Assembly: GCF_001717465.1 (NCBI RefSeq)
Contig: NZ_CP017074.1
Span: 1,640,873-1,704,872, forward strand
DNA length: 64,000 bases
Origin: Luteimonas sp. JM171
Lineage (GTDB): Bacteria; Pseudomonadota; Gammaproteobacteria; Xanthomonadales; Xanthomonadaceae
Direction: 5' to 3'
Shown here: one piece after another, positions 56,065 to 64,000 of the stretch
Layout of the letters: every line of letters begins with the position of its first letter
How positions within the stretch are numbered: the stretch's first letter is position 1
Notes under the pieces: generated by a model
What the model saw: only the letters and a program-made list of their open reading frames with translations
Databases searched by the model: none
Told to the model about the DNA's origin: nothing
Program-made: the position numbers and the translations under genes

Positions 56065-58023
56065 CTAGAGCGCGTATTCGCCGCCGCAGTCGGCGTCTTC
56101 GCCGGGCCCCAGCTCGATGGTGGCCAGCAGCGCGGCCGGCGGGGCGATGCTGCCCAGGGCGAGCGCGATCGCGCCGCGTACGCCCAGCCGGCCCATGTCC
56201 GGGCGGATGCCGGGATCGGCAAAGCTGCCGTCGATCACCAGCGGCGAGCGCAGGGCCAGCAGGCTGCGGTCCTTGGGGCGCGGCCGCAGCTCCAGGTCCA
56301 GCGTTTCCCCGCCAAGGTCCACGGTGCCTTCGCCAACGATGATGGTATCGGAGGTGTCGAACGCCAGCGCCCGCGCCTCCATCACGCCTTCCTGCACCGC
56401 AAAGTCGGCGAACGCGCAGCGGATGGGCACTTCGCGGTCGCCCGCGATCAGGAAGCGCAGCGCTTCAAGCACATCGATGCCGGCGAGCTCCAGGATCAGG
56501 TTGCTGATCTGACCGCGGCCCATCCCGGCCATCACTTCCCCATTGGCCGAGCCAAGCATCCCGGCAATGGAATTGCCGCGCCCGGTAAGGTCGATCTCCC
56601 CGCCGATCGCGCCAAGGGCGTCTTCGGCCAGGGTGGCATCGGGGAACATCTGCGGCAGCTGCAGGTTGCGCAGGCTGGCATCCAGCCGGGTTTCGATCAC
56701 TTCATTGCGCGCGTCCATCCGCACGTGTGAGCGGATGGTGCCGCCGGCGACGCCGAAATCCAGGGGGTCGAGGGTGAGCAGCCCGGACTCCAGCGCCAGG
56801 CTGGCGTCCATGTCATCCAGCGGCAGGACCGGGGAGTCGATCCGTGCCGCCCGCAGCCGCACATCCGCGTCCATGGCGCGCAGCTTTTCCAGCGCATAGG
56901 GGGTATCGGGCAGGACCCGGCCGCTGGCGGCGCGTTCGGCGGCCCGCGCCTCGAGTTCCGGGTTGCTGGTGTCGCCCTCGCCTGTGTCCGGCGCGCCGCC
57001 CACCAGGCCGGCAAGGTCATCGAAATCCAGCAGGTCGGACACCAGGTCGGCGCGGAAATGGGGCCGGTCGCCGCCCACGGTCACGGTCACGTTGCCACCC
57101 AGGTCACTGTCTCCGACGGTGCCGTCGAATTCCTCGTAGGTCCATACATTGCCGTTGCGGCCCAGCCGTCCATCGAGGGTATAGGCGGGGGTGTGCGGCA
57201 GGGCGATGCCCAGCAGCGGGTACAGGTCGTGCAAGTTGGCGCCTTCCAGCTGCATCTGCACGTCGAAGCGCTGGAACTGGAACGGGTTGAACAGGCGCCC
57301 GCGCGCATGGGTGCTGGTGCGCCCGGCCCGGGCCCGCAGGTCGACACCGTAGCCCGCGCCCGCGTCTGGCTGCTGCAGTTCCAGCAGCGAAGCGATCTGG
57401 CCCTCCAGGCTGAAGTCGTTGCCGCGCCACTGGCCGGTGCCCTCCACAAGGACCGGAGGCGCGACTCCCTCGCGCGCGGCCTCGCGGCTTTCCATGCGCA
57501 CGTCGACGCGGGTGTCCTCCGCCGGGTGCAGGAAGACCAGTTCACCGCCCTCGATCCACAGCCGCTCGATGTTCGGCGGGGTTCCATCCCCGGACGCCTC
57601 GCCAAACAGGTTCCAGTTGCCGCCTTCCCCGCTGGTTTCCAGCCGGACCTTTGGCTGGATGAGTGTGATCTCCGGGATGCGGGTCTCGCGCCGGAACAGC
57701 AGCGACGGCAGATGCACCCGGACCGCGGCCCGCTCCACCCGGGCCATCTCGTCTTCATCCGACCATTCCGCGTTTCCCAGGCGCAGCCTGTCGGCGCGGA
57801 TGGCGACCGTCGATCCCAGGTCCACATCGAGGTCGCCACCGATGTCGAAGCTGCGGCCGGTGCGCGCTTCAACCGCGCGCTCAATGGGGCCCTTGAACCA
57901 GTTCCAGTCCCAAACCAGGAACAGGACCAGCACCGCGAGTGACGCCGCCACCGCTGCCGCCAGCCATGGATGGCGGGCGATCTGGCCAACGAAGGCAGGC
58001 CGGCGGCGGTCGGATGCTGGCAT
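56065..58023 (-). CDS. AsmA family protein
   Basis: Large inner-membrane-anchored periplasmic protein of 652 residues. One N-terminal TM (HPWLAAAVAASLAVLVLFLVWDWNWFKGPIERAVEARTG) is followed by DIGGDLDVDLGSTVAIRADRLRLGNAEWS, the N-terminal AsmA hallmark. Strand-rich repeats run to the C-terminus, where the AsmA_2 domain has IAGMLGSANGEVMAGMGRGQISNLILEL and ILELRPRPKDRSLLALRSPLVIDGSFADPGIRPD. AsmA-like proteins are thought to carry phospholipids between membranes. Converges with the CBS gene. Confidence 0.92.
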   Translation of the reverse strand: MPASDRRRPAFVGQIARHPWLAAAVAASLAVLVLFLVWDWNWFKGPIERAVEARTGRSFDIGGDLDVDLGSTVAIRADRLRLGNAEWSDEDEMARVERAAVRVHLPSLLFRRETRIPEITLIQPKVRLETSGEGGNWNLFGEASGDGTPPNIERLWIEGGELVFLHPAEDTRVDVRMESREAAREGVAPPVLVEGTGQWRGNDFSLEGQIASLLELQQPDAGAGYGVDLRARAGRTSTHARGRLFNPFQFQRFDVQMQLEGANLHDLYPLLGIALPHTPAYTLDGRLGRNGNVWTYEEFDGTVGDSDLGGNVTVTVGGDRPHFRADLVSDLLDFDDLAGLVGGAPDTGEGDTSNPELEARAAERAASGRVLPDTPYALEKLRAMDADVRLRAARIDSPVLPLDDMDASLALESGLLTLDPLDFGVAGGTIRSHVRMDARNEVIETRLDASLRNLQLPQMFPDATLAEDALGAIGGEIDLTGRGNSIAGMLGSANGEVMAGMGRGQISNLILELAGIDVLEALRFLIAGDREVPIRCAFADFAVQEGVMEARALAFDTSDTIIVGEGTVDLGGETLDLELRPRPKDRSLLALRSPLVIDGSFADPGIRPDMGRLGVRGAIALALGSIAPPAALLATIELGPGEDADCGGEYAL

Positions 58024-58128
58024 GGTGGGCTCCGCGGGATGCGTGCCATCAGCATCCCGGCGCCCGGGTTGAACCCGGGTGAACGCGTTGCCGGTGATTC
58101 AGGCGCAGGCAGCGGCGCCCGGCCGGAC

Positions 58129-58521
58129 TCACATCGGTTTGCAGGAGAGGCCGTACTCGCCGTTGGTCTGGGCCAGCTCGATGAAATCGCCGTCGATCAC
58201 GAAGCGAAGGCCCACGTCCGACCAGGTGGGGGGCGTGCTTCCGGCCATTTCTCCCAGGCGGATGGTGCGGCCATCGCTGAGCGACGCGCGGGCGACGCGG
58301 CCCTCGCGCACCAGTTCGACCGTGTTGCCGCCCTCGCAGGCGTACCCCGCCACCACCGGCCCGTCGTTGGCACGCTCGGGATCGGCTTGGGCAGGGGCGG
58401 GTGCCACCTGCGGCGCGGCGGCCTCCGGGGCGTCGGCCTCCGGGGCGTCGGCCTCCGGGGCGTCGGCCTGGCAGGCGCCGAGCAGCAGGGCGGCGCAGAG
58501 CAGCAGCAGGGATCTGGTCAT
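58129..58521 (-). CDS. MliC-like lipoprotein
   Basis: Exported lipoprotein of 130 residues. The signal sequence ends LLLGAC (about residue 17), then a repeat-rich linker (PEADAPEADAPEAAAP) joins a small beta domain of about 75 residues starting at GYACEGGNTVELV and ending NGEYGLSCKPM, with two Cys likely joined. The layout and the YxCxxG start resemble MliC/PliC lysozyme inhibitors (C-type), but the central SxGxxY signature is weak, so inhibitor activity is a guess. Confidence 0.6.
   Translation of the reverse strand: MTRSLLLLCAALLLGACQADAPEADAPEADAPEAAAPQVAPAPAQADPERANDGPVVAGYACEGGNTVELVREGRVARASLSDGRTIRLGEMAGSTPPTWSDVGLRFVIDGDFIELAQTNGEYGLSCKPM
58421..58465 (-). repeat. three exact 15-bp tandem repeats in the lipoprotein linker
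   Basis: The unit GCCTCCGGGGCGTCG (plus strand) occurs exactly three times in a row at 58421-58465 and encodes the Pro/Glu/Ala/Asp repeat of the lipoprotein linker. A phase-preserving (15 bp) tract like this can change copy number without a frameshift. Confidence 0.95.
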
Positions 58522-58569
58522 GGCAAAAGGGGCGGCGGGGGCTCGGCTTCAAGCATAGACCGGTTACGG

Positions 58570-59223
58570 TCAGGACGGTGTGGCCACCTGGGCCAGTACC
58601 GCCACGTAATGGCACAGGCTGCCGCCGATGCAGAACAGGTGCCAGATGGCGTGCGCGTAGGGCAGCGATTCGCGGTGGTAGAACACCGTGCCCAGCGTAT
58701 AGAACAGCCCGCCGGCGACCAGCCATCCGAACGTCCAGGCATCAAGGGCCACCATCACCGGCTTGATCGCCACGATCACCAGCCACCCCATGGCCACGTA
58801 GACCAGGGTCGACAGCATCCGGAAGCGCCCGGTGTAGAACAGCTTGAACACCACCCCGGCCAGCGCCAGCGACCAGATGGCCGCGAACAGGCTCCAACCC
58901 AGCGTGCCGCGCAGGCCCACCAGGGTGAATGGGGTGTAGGTCCCGGCGATCAGCAGGTAGATCGCACAGTGGTCGAAGACTTTCAGGCGGCGCTTGACGA
59001 GCGGGTCGTGGAACGAGTGGTACACCGTGGAGGCCAGGTACAGCAGCACCAGGCTGATGGAGAACACGATGGCCGATGCCAGCTGCCAGCCGTCGCCGCG
59101 CAGCGCCGCCAGGGTGACCAGGACGATACCCGCAACCAGCGCGGCGGCGGTGCCGGCGGCATGGGTGAGGGCGCTTGCGCGCTCCTCCCGCAGCTGCAGC
59201 GGCGTCAGCTCAAGGGTGTGCAT
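58570..59223 (-). CDS. trhA: hemolysin III (TrhA/YqfA, PAQR) family membrane protein
   Basis: Inner-membrane protein of 217 residues with seven TM helices and the PAQR motifs: EERASALTHAAGTAAALVAGI, ASTVYHSF with the zinc-region His, RRLKVFDHCAIYLLIAGTYTP and the C-terminal HAIWHLFCIGGSLCHYVAVL with conserved His. In E. coli TrhA keeps membrane fluidity balanced. Name follows the family; hemolytic activity is not implied. Monocistronic. Confidence 0.95.
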   Translation of the reverse strand: MHTLELTPLQLREERASALTHAAGTAAALVAGIVLVTLAALRGDGWQLASAIVFSISLVLLYLASTVYHSFHDPLVKRRLKVFDHCAIYLLIAGTYTPFTLVGLRGTLGWSLFAAIWSLALAGVVFKLFYTGRFRMLSTLVYVAMGWLVIVAIKPVMVALDAWTFGWLVAGGLFYTLGTVFYHRESLPYAHAIWHLFCIGGSLCHYVAVLAQVATPS

Positions 59224-59291
59224 CTCGGGGCCCGGGGGAGGCAGGGCCCCTGATTAAACCACGCGCCCCGCAGGGACGGCATGGACCTGCG

Positions 59292-60884
59292 TCAAGTGTG
59301 GGCCTGCTCCCGGGTGGCGTCGAAGCGGATGTCCGGCCAGCGCTCCTGGGCCAGCTGCAGGTTGACCCGCGTGGGCGCCAGGTAGACCAGTTCGCCGGCC
59401 GCATCCAGGCCGAGGTTGGAGGCGTTCTTCTCGCGGAACTCCTCCAGCTTCTTCGCATCGTCGCAGTGGATCCAGCGGGTGGTCACCACGCCCACGGGCT
59501 CGAAGATGGCATCCACGCCGTATTCGGCCTTGAGCCGGTAGGCGGCCACGTCGAACTGGAGCACGCCGATCGCGCCCAGGATCAGGTCGTTGGACATCAG
59601 CGGCCGGAAGAACTGGGTCGCGCCTTCCTCGCTCAGCTGCTCCAGGCCCTTCTGCAGCTGCTTGAGCCGCAGCGGATCGCGCAGCCGCGCCCGGCGGAAC
59701 AGCTCCGGCGCGAAGTTGGGAATGCCGGTGAACGTGAGCTGCTCGCCCTCGGTGAAAGTGTCGCCGATGGCGATCGTGCCGTGGTTGTGGATGCCGATCA
59801 CGTCGCCCGGGTAGGCCTCGGCCGCGATCTCGCGGTCGCTGGCCATGAAGGTCAGGGCGTTGGCCAGCTTCATGTCCTTGCCGCTGCGGGTGTGGAAGGC
59901 CTTCATGCCGGCCTCGAACCGGCCCGAGCACACGCGCATGAACGCCACCCGGTCGCGGTGCTGAGGATCCATGTTGGCCTGGATCTTGAACACGAAGCCG
60001 GTGAGCTTTGGCTCATCGGCGCTGACCTCGCGGGTGGTGGTCTGGCGCGGCTGCGGCGCCGGCGCGTGCTTGACGAAGAAGTCCAGCAGCGGCTGCACGC
60101 CGAAGTTGTTCACCGCCGAGCCGAAGAACACCGGCGTCTGCCGGCCTGCGCGGTACGCGTCCAGGTCGAACGGTTCGCTGGCGCCCTGCACCAGCTCCAG
60201 TTCCTCGCGCACCTCGTCCAGCATCGCCTTGCCGATGCGCTCCTCGAGTCCAGGCGCGTCAATGGAAGGGAAGATGGTGGAGTCCTTGCGGGTGAAGTTG
60301 CGGCCCTGTTCGTACAGGTGGACTTCGCCCGAGACCAGGTGCACCACGCCCTTGAGCCGCTTGCCCATGCCGATCGGCCAGGTGACCGGCGCGCACTGGA
60401 TGCCCAGCACGCTTTCCACCTCGTCCAGCAGTTCAATCGGGTCGCGCCCCTCGCGGTCGAGCTTGTTGATGAAGGTCATGATCGGCGTGTCGCGCATGCG
60501 GCACACCTCCATCAGCTTGATCGTCCGCTCCTCCACGCCCTTGGCCACGTCGATCACCATCAGCGCCGAATCCACCGCGGTCAGCACCCGGTAAGTGTCC
60601 TCGCCGAAGTCGGCGTGGCCGGGGGTGTCGAGCAGGTTGACGATGCGCCCGTCGTAGGGGAACTGCATCACCGAGCTGGTCACGGAGATGCCGCGTTCCT
60701 GCTCCAGCTTCATCCAGTCGCTGGTGGCATGGCGCGCGGCCTTGCGCCCCTTCACCGAGCCGGCCATCTGGATCGCGCCGCCGAACAGCAGCAGCTTTTC
60801 GGTGAGCGTGGTCTTGCCTGCGTCCGGGTGCGAGATGATCGCGAAGGTGCGGCGGCGGGCGGCTTCTTTTGAAACGTCGGGCAT
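59292..60884 (-). CDS. prfC: peptide chain release factor 3
   Basis: GTPase that recycles RF1 and RF2 from the ribosome, 530 residues. The G motifs are [16 protein letters not shown] (G1), the switch region [21 protein letters not shown] (G3) and [10 protein letters not shown] (G4). The C-terminal domain with [31 protein letters not shown] is typical for RF3. The open frame extends upstream; [21 protein letters not shown] is the family start. Confidence 0.97.
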   Translation of the reverse strand: MPDVSKEAARRRTFAIISHPDAGKTTLTEKLLLFGGAIQMAGSVKGRKAARHATSDWMKLEQERGISVTSSVMQFPYDGRIVNLLDTPGHADFGEDTYRVLTAVDSALMVIDVAKGVEERTIKLMEVCRMRDTPIMTFINKLDREGRDPIELLDEVESVLGIQCAPVTWPIGMGKRLKGVVHLVSGEVHLYEQGRNFTRKDSTIFPSIDAPGLEERIGKAMLDEVREELELVQGASEPFDLDAYRAGRQTPVFFGSAVNNFGVQPLLDFFVKHAPAPQPRQTTTREVSADEPKLTGFVFKIQANMDPQHRDRVAFMRVCSGRFEAGMKAFHTRSGKDMKLANALTFMASDREIAAEAYPGDVIGIHNHGTIAIGDTFTEGEQLTFTGIPNFAPELFRRARLRDPLRLKQLQKGLEQLSEEGATQFFRPLMSNDLILGAIGVLQFDVAAYRLKAEYGVDAIFEPVGVVTTRWIHCDDAKKLEEFREKNASNLGLDAAGELVYLAPTRVNLQLAQERWPDIRFDATREQAHT

Positions 60885-61045
60885 GGGGTGGGGCGCGCGG
60901 GCGCGCGCCGGGCGGCAGGCGGGGGGCGCGATTATAAACGTTCGCAAAGTGTGACCGGTGTCTGGCCCCGGGGGGTCAAGCGCGGCCGGGACCCGCCGCT
61001 AATGACGGTAGCGGAGGTTGCCGCGGAGCATTGCGAGGAACTGGA

Positions 61046-62110
61046 GTGCACATCGTCGTCGTGGATCCGGGCCCCGGGCTGGTTGCCAGCCTGGAGCATT
61101 CGATTGCCGAATTCGGCCTGGACTGGAGCGTGGAAACCATGGGTGGCCCCGGGCAGCCCGGCGGCCGGGTGGACGTACTGGTCAGCCGCCTGGGCCATGG
61201 GCCGGACCAGGAACGCGCGCTGCGGGAACTGCGTGACCGGCATCCGGACGCCGTGCGGGTGCTGCTGCTTGCCCCGGGCCAGGACGCCGACGCGGCGGCC
61301 CTGCTGGAAGGGGCTCATCGGGTCCTGCAGGAGCCACTGGACCCGGTGGACCTGATCGACGCCGTGGAGCGCGTGGACGAACTGCGCCAGCTGCTCGATG
61401 ACCCACGGCTCAAGCAGTACGTGGGCAGGGTGGACACCCTCCCGGCTGCGCCGCGGATGTATTTCCAGCTGGCGCGCCTGATGCGCGACCCGGAGGTGGG
61501 GCTGGGCAAGGTGGCCGACACCCTGTCACAGGATCCCGCGCTGGTGGCGCGGGTGTTGAAACTGTGCAACTCGGCGTACTTTTCCGCGGGGCGGGAAATC
61601 ACCGATCCGCGCTCGGCCGTGACCCGGCTGGGGTTGCGCACGATGCAGCACCTGGTGCTGGCCAGCGAGGCGTTCGGCCGGGCGCCGGGCATGTCGGCGC
61701 AGGAGCGCGAGGAAATGCAGCAGCGCGCCCTGCGTGTCTCCCGCCTGGCGGGCCGGCTGCTGCCCGGACCCAGCTCGGAGCTGGCCGCCACCGCCGGGAT
61801 GCTGGCGGAAGTGGGGCGGTTGCTGCCACCGCCCGCCAATGGCCTGGACGCCCCCGACCCTCCGCAAGCCGGTGCCTACCTGCTGGGCCTGTGGGGCCTG
61901 CCGATGCCGATCGTGGAAGCGGTGGCGTTCCATCGCCAGCCGCGCCGTCGCCGCGCCGCCGGGTTCTGGGTTACCGGCGCCCTGCACGTGGCCACGGCCC
62001 TGGTCCGTGGCGAACCGGTGGACGAGGCCTACCTGGAATCGGTGGGCATGCGCGACCGGCTGCCGCAGTGGAAGGCGATGCTGGAGCAGGACCTGGCGCG
62101 GGCGGCATAG
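61046..62110 (+). CDS. HDOD-domain protein with degenerate receiver-like N-terminus
   Basis: 354 residues from the GTG at 61046 (AGGAAC site 5-10 bp upstream; an in-frame TTG lies 15 bp before). Residues 1-115 follow the receiver-domain plan (HIVVVDPGPGLVASLEHSI), but the phospho-acceptor Asp is replaced (VDVLVSRLG) and the conserved Lys is Glu (LQEPLDP), so it cannot be phosphorylated normally. The HDOD domain is about 130-320 (RVDTLPAAPRMYFQLARLMRDPEVGLGKVADTLSQDPALVARVLKLCNSAYFS). HDOD proteins act in signalling and are related to EAL/HD-GYP networks. Partner unknown. Confidence 0.88.
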   Translation: MHIVVVDPGPGLVASLEHSIAEFGLDWSVETMGGPGQPGGRVDVLVSRLGHGPDQERALRELRDRHPDAVRVLLLAPGQDADAAALLEGAHRVLQEPLDPVDLIDAVERVDELRQLLDDPRLKQYVGRVDTLPAAPRMYFQLARLMRDPEVGLGKVADTLSQDPALVARVLKLCNSAYFSAGREITDPRSAVTRLGLRTMQHLVLASEAFGRAPGMSAQEREEMQQRALRVSRLAGRLLPGPSSELAATAGMLAEVGRLLPPPANGLDAPDPPQAGAYLLGLWGLPMPIVEAVAFHRQPRRRRAAGFWVTGALHVATALVRGEPVDEAYLESVGMRDRLPQWKAMLEQDLARAA

Positions 62111-62131
62111 CCCTGCCCATGTCCCGGGCCG

Positions 62132-62956
62132 TCATGGCCCCGGCTCATGGAAGCGCAGCACCCCGCCCGGACCGAACATGCGGAACGGGAGTGATTCGAG
62201 CCGCATCCCGCGGTTGGCCTGGACCACGAAGTGGAGGTGCGGCCCGCTGCTGAAGCCGGTGCTGCCCGAAAGCCCCAGCCGCTCGCCGCGGCGCACCCGG
62301 TCGCCGGGGCGCACGAACACCCCGTTGGCGTCCAGGTGCGCGTACAGGGCCATGGTGCCGTCGTCGTGGAGCACGCGCACGAAGTTGGCACGGCCATCCA
62401 GGCGCGGATCGGCCGCACCATGGGTGAAACCTGCTTCCACCTGCATCACCACGCCGTCCCGGGCGGCCACCACGGGCGTGCCGACCGGCGCCGTCAGATC
62501 GATGGCGTGGCGATTGGCCGCATCCCGGTGGCTGCTCGCACCACCCCAGCCCTGTGCAATCCGCACGGGTGCCCCGTCCAGCGGCCAGCCATATTCGACG
62601 TCGCCGGTGCGAACGTTCGGATGGCCGGGCACGGCCCGGAGGTTGAGGTAGGCACCGCGCGCCGGTGAAGGTCCCACGCGCGCCACCAGGGTACGTCCGC
62701 GGGCCGGCACCGTCGCCCGCGCCGGCAGCGCCGGATCGGAAGGCGGCGCATCGCCCGTCGCGTGCAGCATGACCTCGATGGGCCCTGCCAGCCGATTCTC
62801 GGCCCATGCCAGGGTGGCGCCGTCTCGCGGCTCCAGCACGAGTTTCGCGACCGGCGCCGGATCGCCGGATACGTCCGCGGGTTGCCGGCCGTGGGCGGCG
62901 GATGCCAGGCAGCCGATCAGCAGCACCGCGATGGCCCTGGTGGGAAAGCTTCGCAT
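62132..62956 (-). CDS. M23 (LytM) family peptidase, exported
   Basis: Periplasmic peptidoglycan-type metallopeptidase domain, 274 residues. After the signal peptide (FPTRAIAVLLIGCLASAAHG) comes a small beta domain, then the M23 core from about residue 150: NRHAIDLTAPVGTPVVAARDGVVMQV (H and D zinc ligands) and SGPHLHFVVQ (HxH). All catalytic ligands are present, so it may be an active endopeptidase rather than an EnvC/NlpD-like degenerate one. It converges with the HDOD gene (22-bp gap) and lies 7 bp after the diguanylate cyclase stop. Confidence 0.92.
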   Translation of the reverse strand: MRSFPTRAIAVLLIGCLASAAHGRQPADVSGDPAPVAKLVLEPRDGATLAWAENRLAGPIEVMLHATGDAPPSDPALPARATVPARGRTLVARVGPSPARGAYLNLRAVPGHPNVRTGDVEYGWPLDGAPVRIAQGWGGASSHRDAANRHAIDLTAPVGTPVVAARDGVVMQVEAGFTHGAADPRLDGRANFVRVLHDDGTMALYAHLDANGVFVRPGDRVRRGERLGLSGSTGFSSGPHLHFVVQANRGMRLESLPFRMFGPGGVLRFHEPGP

Positions 62957-62963
62957 CGCGGCA

Positions 62964-64000
62964 TTATCGCCGCGCCGGCCCTGCCCCGGTGCCAACGTTT
63001 CCCACCAGCTCAAGCTCGCCATCACGCAGCAGCCGGGCCAGGTCGCGCTGGAGATCCGCCATCAGTGTCTCCATCCGGGTCGTCGGGGTGGGGCGGAACA
63101 TCGCCCAGCCATCGCGACCGTTGCGCTTGACGTGGTAGAGCGCCTGGTCGGCCAGTTCCACCATCGCTTCCCAGCCCAGCGGGGCGCCCTTGTCGCGGAA
63201 CAGCGGGTATTCGGACAAGCCCACGGAGGCAGTCACCTTGACGCTGCGGCCGTCGCCGATGTCGAACGGCGCATGGCCGATGGCGTGGCGCAGGCGCTCG
63301 CCCATGGCCGCCACCTGCGAGGGCGACATCGGCCGGAACACCAGCAGGAATTCTTCGCCCCCCCAGCGCACCACGTAGTCTCCCGCGCGCACCAGCCGCT
63401 GCAGGCGCACTGCCGCTTCCGACAGCACACGGTCGCCGGCGGCGTGGCCGTGGACATCGTTGACCTGCTTGAAATGGTCCAGGTCGAGCAGCGAGAACAC
63501 GACCACGTCCGCGGCCGGGGCCGCGAGCTGGCGGTCGTAGTAGTTGAGATCGGCCGGGATCTGCTGCACCAGGTAGCGGCGGTTGTGCAGGCCGGTGAGC
63601 GGGTCGGTCAGGCTGGCCAGTTCCAGCTGGCGGTTGGATTCGGCCAGCTCCGCGGTGCGCTCGTCCACCAGCCGCTGCAGCTCGGCCTGGCGCAGGCGGT
63701 AGCGGTGGCGCTGGTAGCGGAAGCCCGCGTAGACCAGCAGCAGCGCCGCAGCGGCGAGCAACAGGCGGAAGGCGGCGGTCTCGTGGAACCAGGGGCGGAT
63801 GCTGAATTCCAGGCGCGTCGGCTCGTCCGTCCAGAGGCCGGAGTTGTTGCTGCCCATCACCTCGAAGGCGTAGTCGCCCGGCGGCAGGTTGGTGTAGCGC
63901 ACCTCGCGCACCAGCGGCTCGACCGGGCGCCACGCGCGGTCGTAGCCGTGCAGGCGGTAGCGGGCATGGTTGCTGCGCGGTTCCTGGAAACTGAGGACAT
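62964..64000 (-). CDS. diguanylate cyclase with Y_Y_Y sensor, C-terminal part (5' end outside the window)
   Basis: The frame is open through the right edge of the window, so only the C-terminal part is seen. Before the first visible Met-like codon the frame reads YRLHGYDRAWRP and then VREVRYTNLPPGDYAFEVMG, a Y_Y_Y domain, followed by a TM helix (LLLAAAALLLVYAGFRY), a coiled-coil (about 25 residues) and a GGDEF domain: DPLTGLHNRRYL, LDLDHFKQVNDVHGHAAGD and RWGGEEF, the active-site motif intact. It should make cyclic di-GMP. The missing part probably holds a beta-propeller sensor. Seven bp lie between its stop and the M23 start, so they may be cotranscribed. Confidence 0.9.
   Translation of the reverse strand, partial: VLSFQEPRSNHARYRLHGYDRAWRPVEPLVREVRYTNLPPGDYAFEVMGSNNSGLWTDEPTRLEFSIRPWFHETAAFRLLLAAAALLLVYAGFRYQRHRYRLRQAELQRLVDERTAELAESNRQLELASLTDPLTGLHNRRYLVQQIPADLNYYDRQLAAPAADVVVFSLLDLDHFKQVNDVHGHAAGDRVLSEAAVRLQRLVRAGDYVVRWGGEEFLLVFRPMSPSQVAAMGERLRHAIGHAPFDIGDGRSVKVTASVGLSEYPLFRDKGAPLGWEAMVELADQALYHVKRNGRDGWAMFRPTPTTRMETLMADLQRDLARLLRDGELELVGNVGTGAGPARR

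Overview
The window is about 70 percent GC and its gene content points to a gammaproteobacterium of the Lysobacterales (Xanthomonadaceae/Lysobacteraceae), probably close to Luteimonas or Lysobacter. The pointers are an outer-membrane-rich gene set (a TonB-dependent receptor with a companion protein of a type I recall from this family, a DUF5916 protein, an autotransporter esterase), a GTP-type PEP carboxykinase, a DUF6165 protein, a class I fructose-bisphosphate aldolase and strong GC3 coding bias. The genus is an inference from content, not a database match. I see no phage, insertion sequence, CRISPR array, rRNA or origin. The only RNA gene found is one tRNA-Gly(CCC).

Layout. 1-4.6 kb: the 3' end of a BatD-like gene, a dicarboxylate/amino-acid symporter, transketolase, BolA and a thioredoxin-fold remnant. 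4.6-6.6 kb: a BlaI-type repressor with an M56 metallopeptidase-TonB fusion and two operator-like dyads. 6.6-10.3 kb: molybdate transporter modABC, an S1/P1 nuclease and OmpW. 10.4-18 kb: gap, pgk, pyk and fba, interrupted by a DUF5916 outer-membrane gene and by a pair of palindromic repeat elements. 18-25.9 kb: cysteine synthase, an RND efflux pair, a Na+/alanine symporter and a TrmH/SpoU methyltransferase. 25.9-33 kb: M28 peptidase, MscL, FAH-family protein, Rieske protein, an SLC13 permease and trmB-thiG-thiS. 33-38 kb: autotransporter GDSL esterase, proBA, and tRNA-Gly followed directly by DUF6165. 38-45 kb: NTP/NDP-exchange-type transporter, FadE with a divergent TetR regulator, and PEP carboxykinase.

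45-52.8 kb is the most interesting stretch. On the minus strand, in transcription order, lie a small outer-membrane protein, a large TonB-dependent receptor, a TPR-sulfotransferase and a TPR-methyltransferase; the last two are translationally coupled. It looks like a surface-uptake locus with two dedicated tailoring enzymes. 52.8-64 kb: Hsp33, MtgA, a polyprenol-type GT2 glycosyltransferase, a CBS protein, AsmA, a MliC-like lipoprotein, TrhA, RF3, an HDOD protein with a degenerate receiver domain, an M23 peptidase and the 3' part of a diguanylate cyclase.

Functionally, tkt, gap, pgk, pyk, fba and pckG make this a central-carbon region with both glycolytic and gluconeogenic enzymes. The envelope genes are spread between them. 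Most starts were chosen by family N-terminus, signal peptide and Shine-Dalgarno position.
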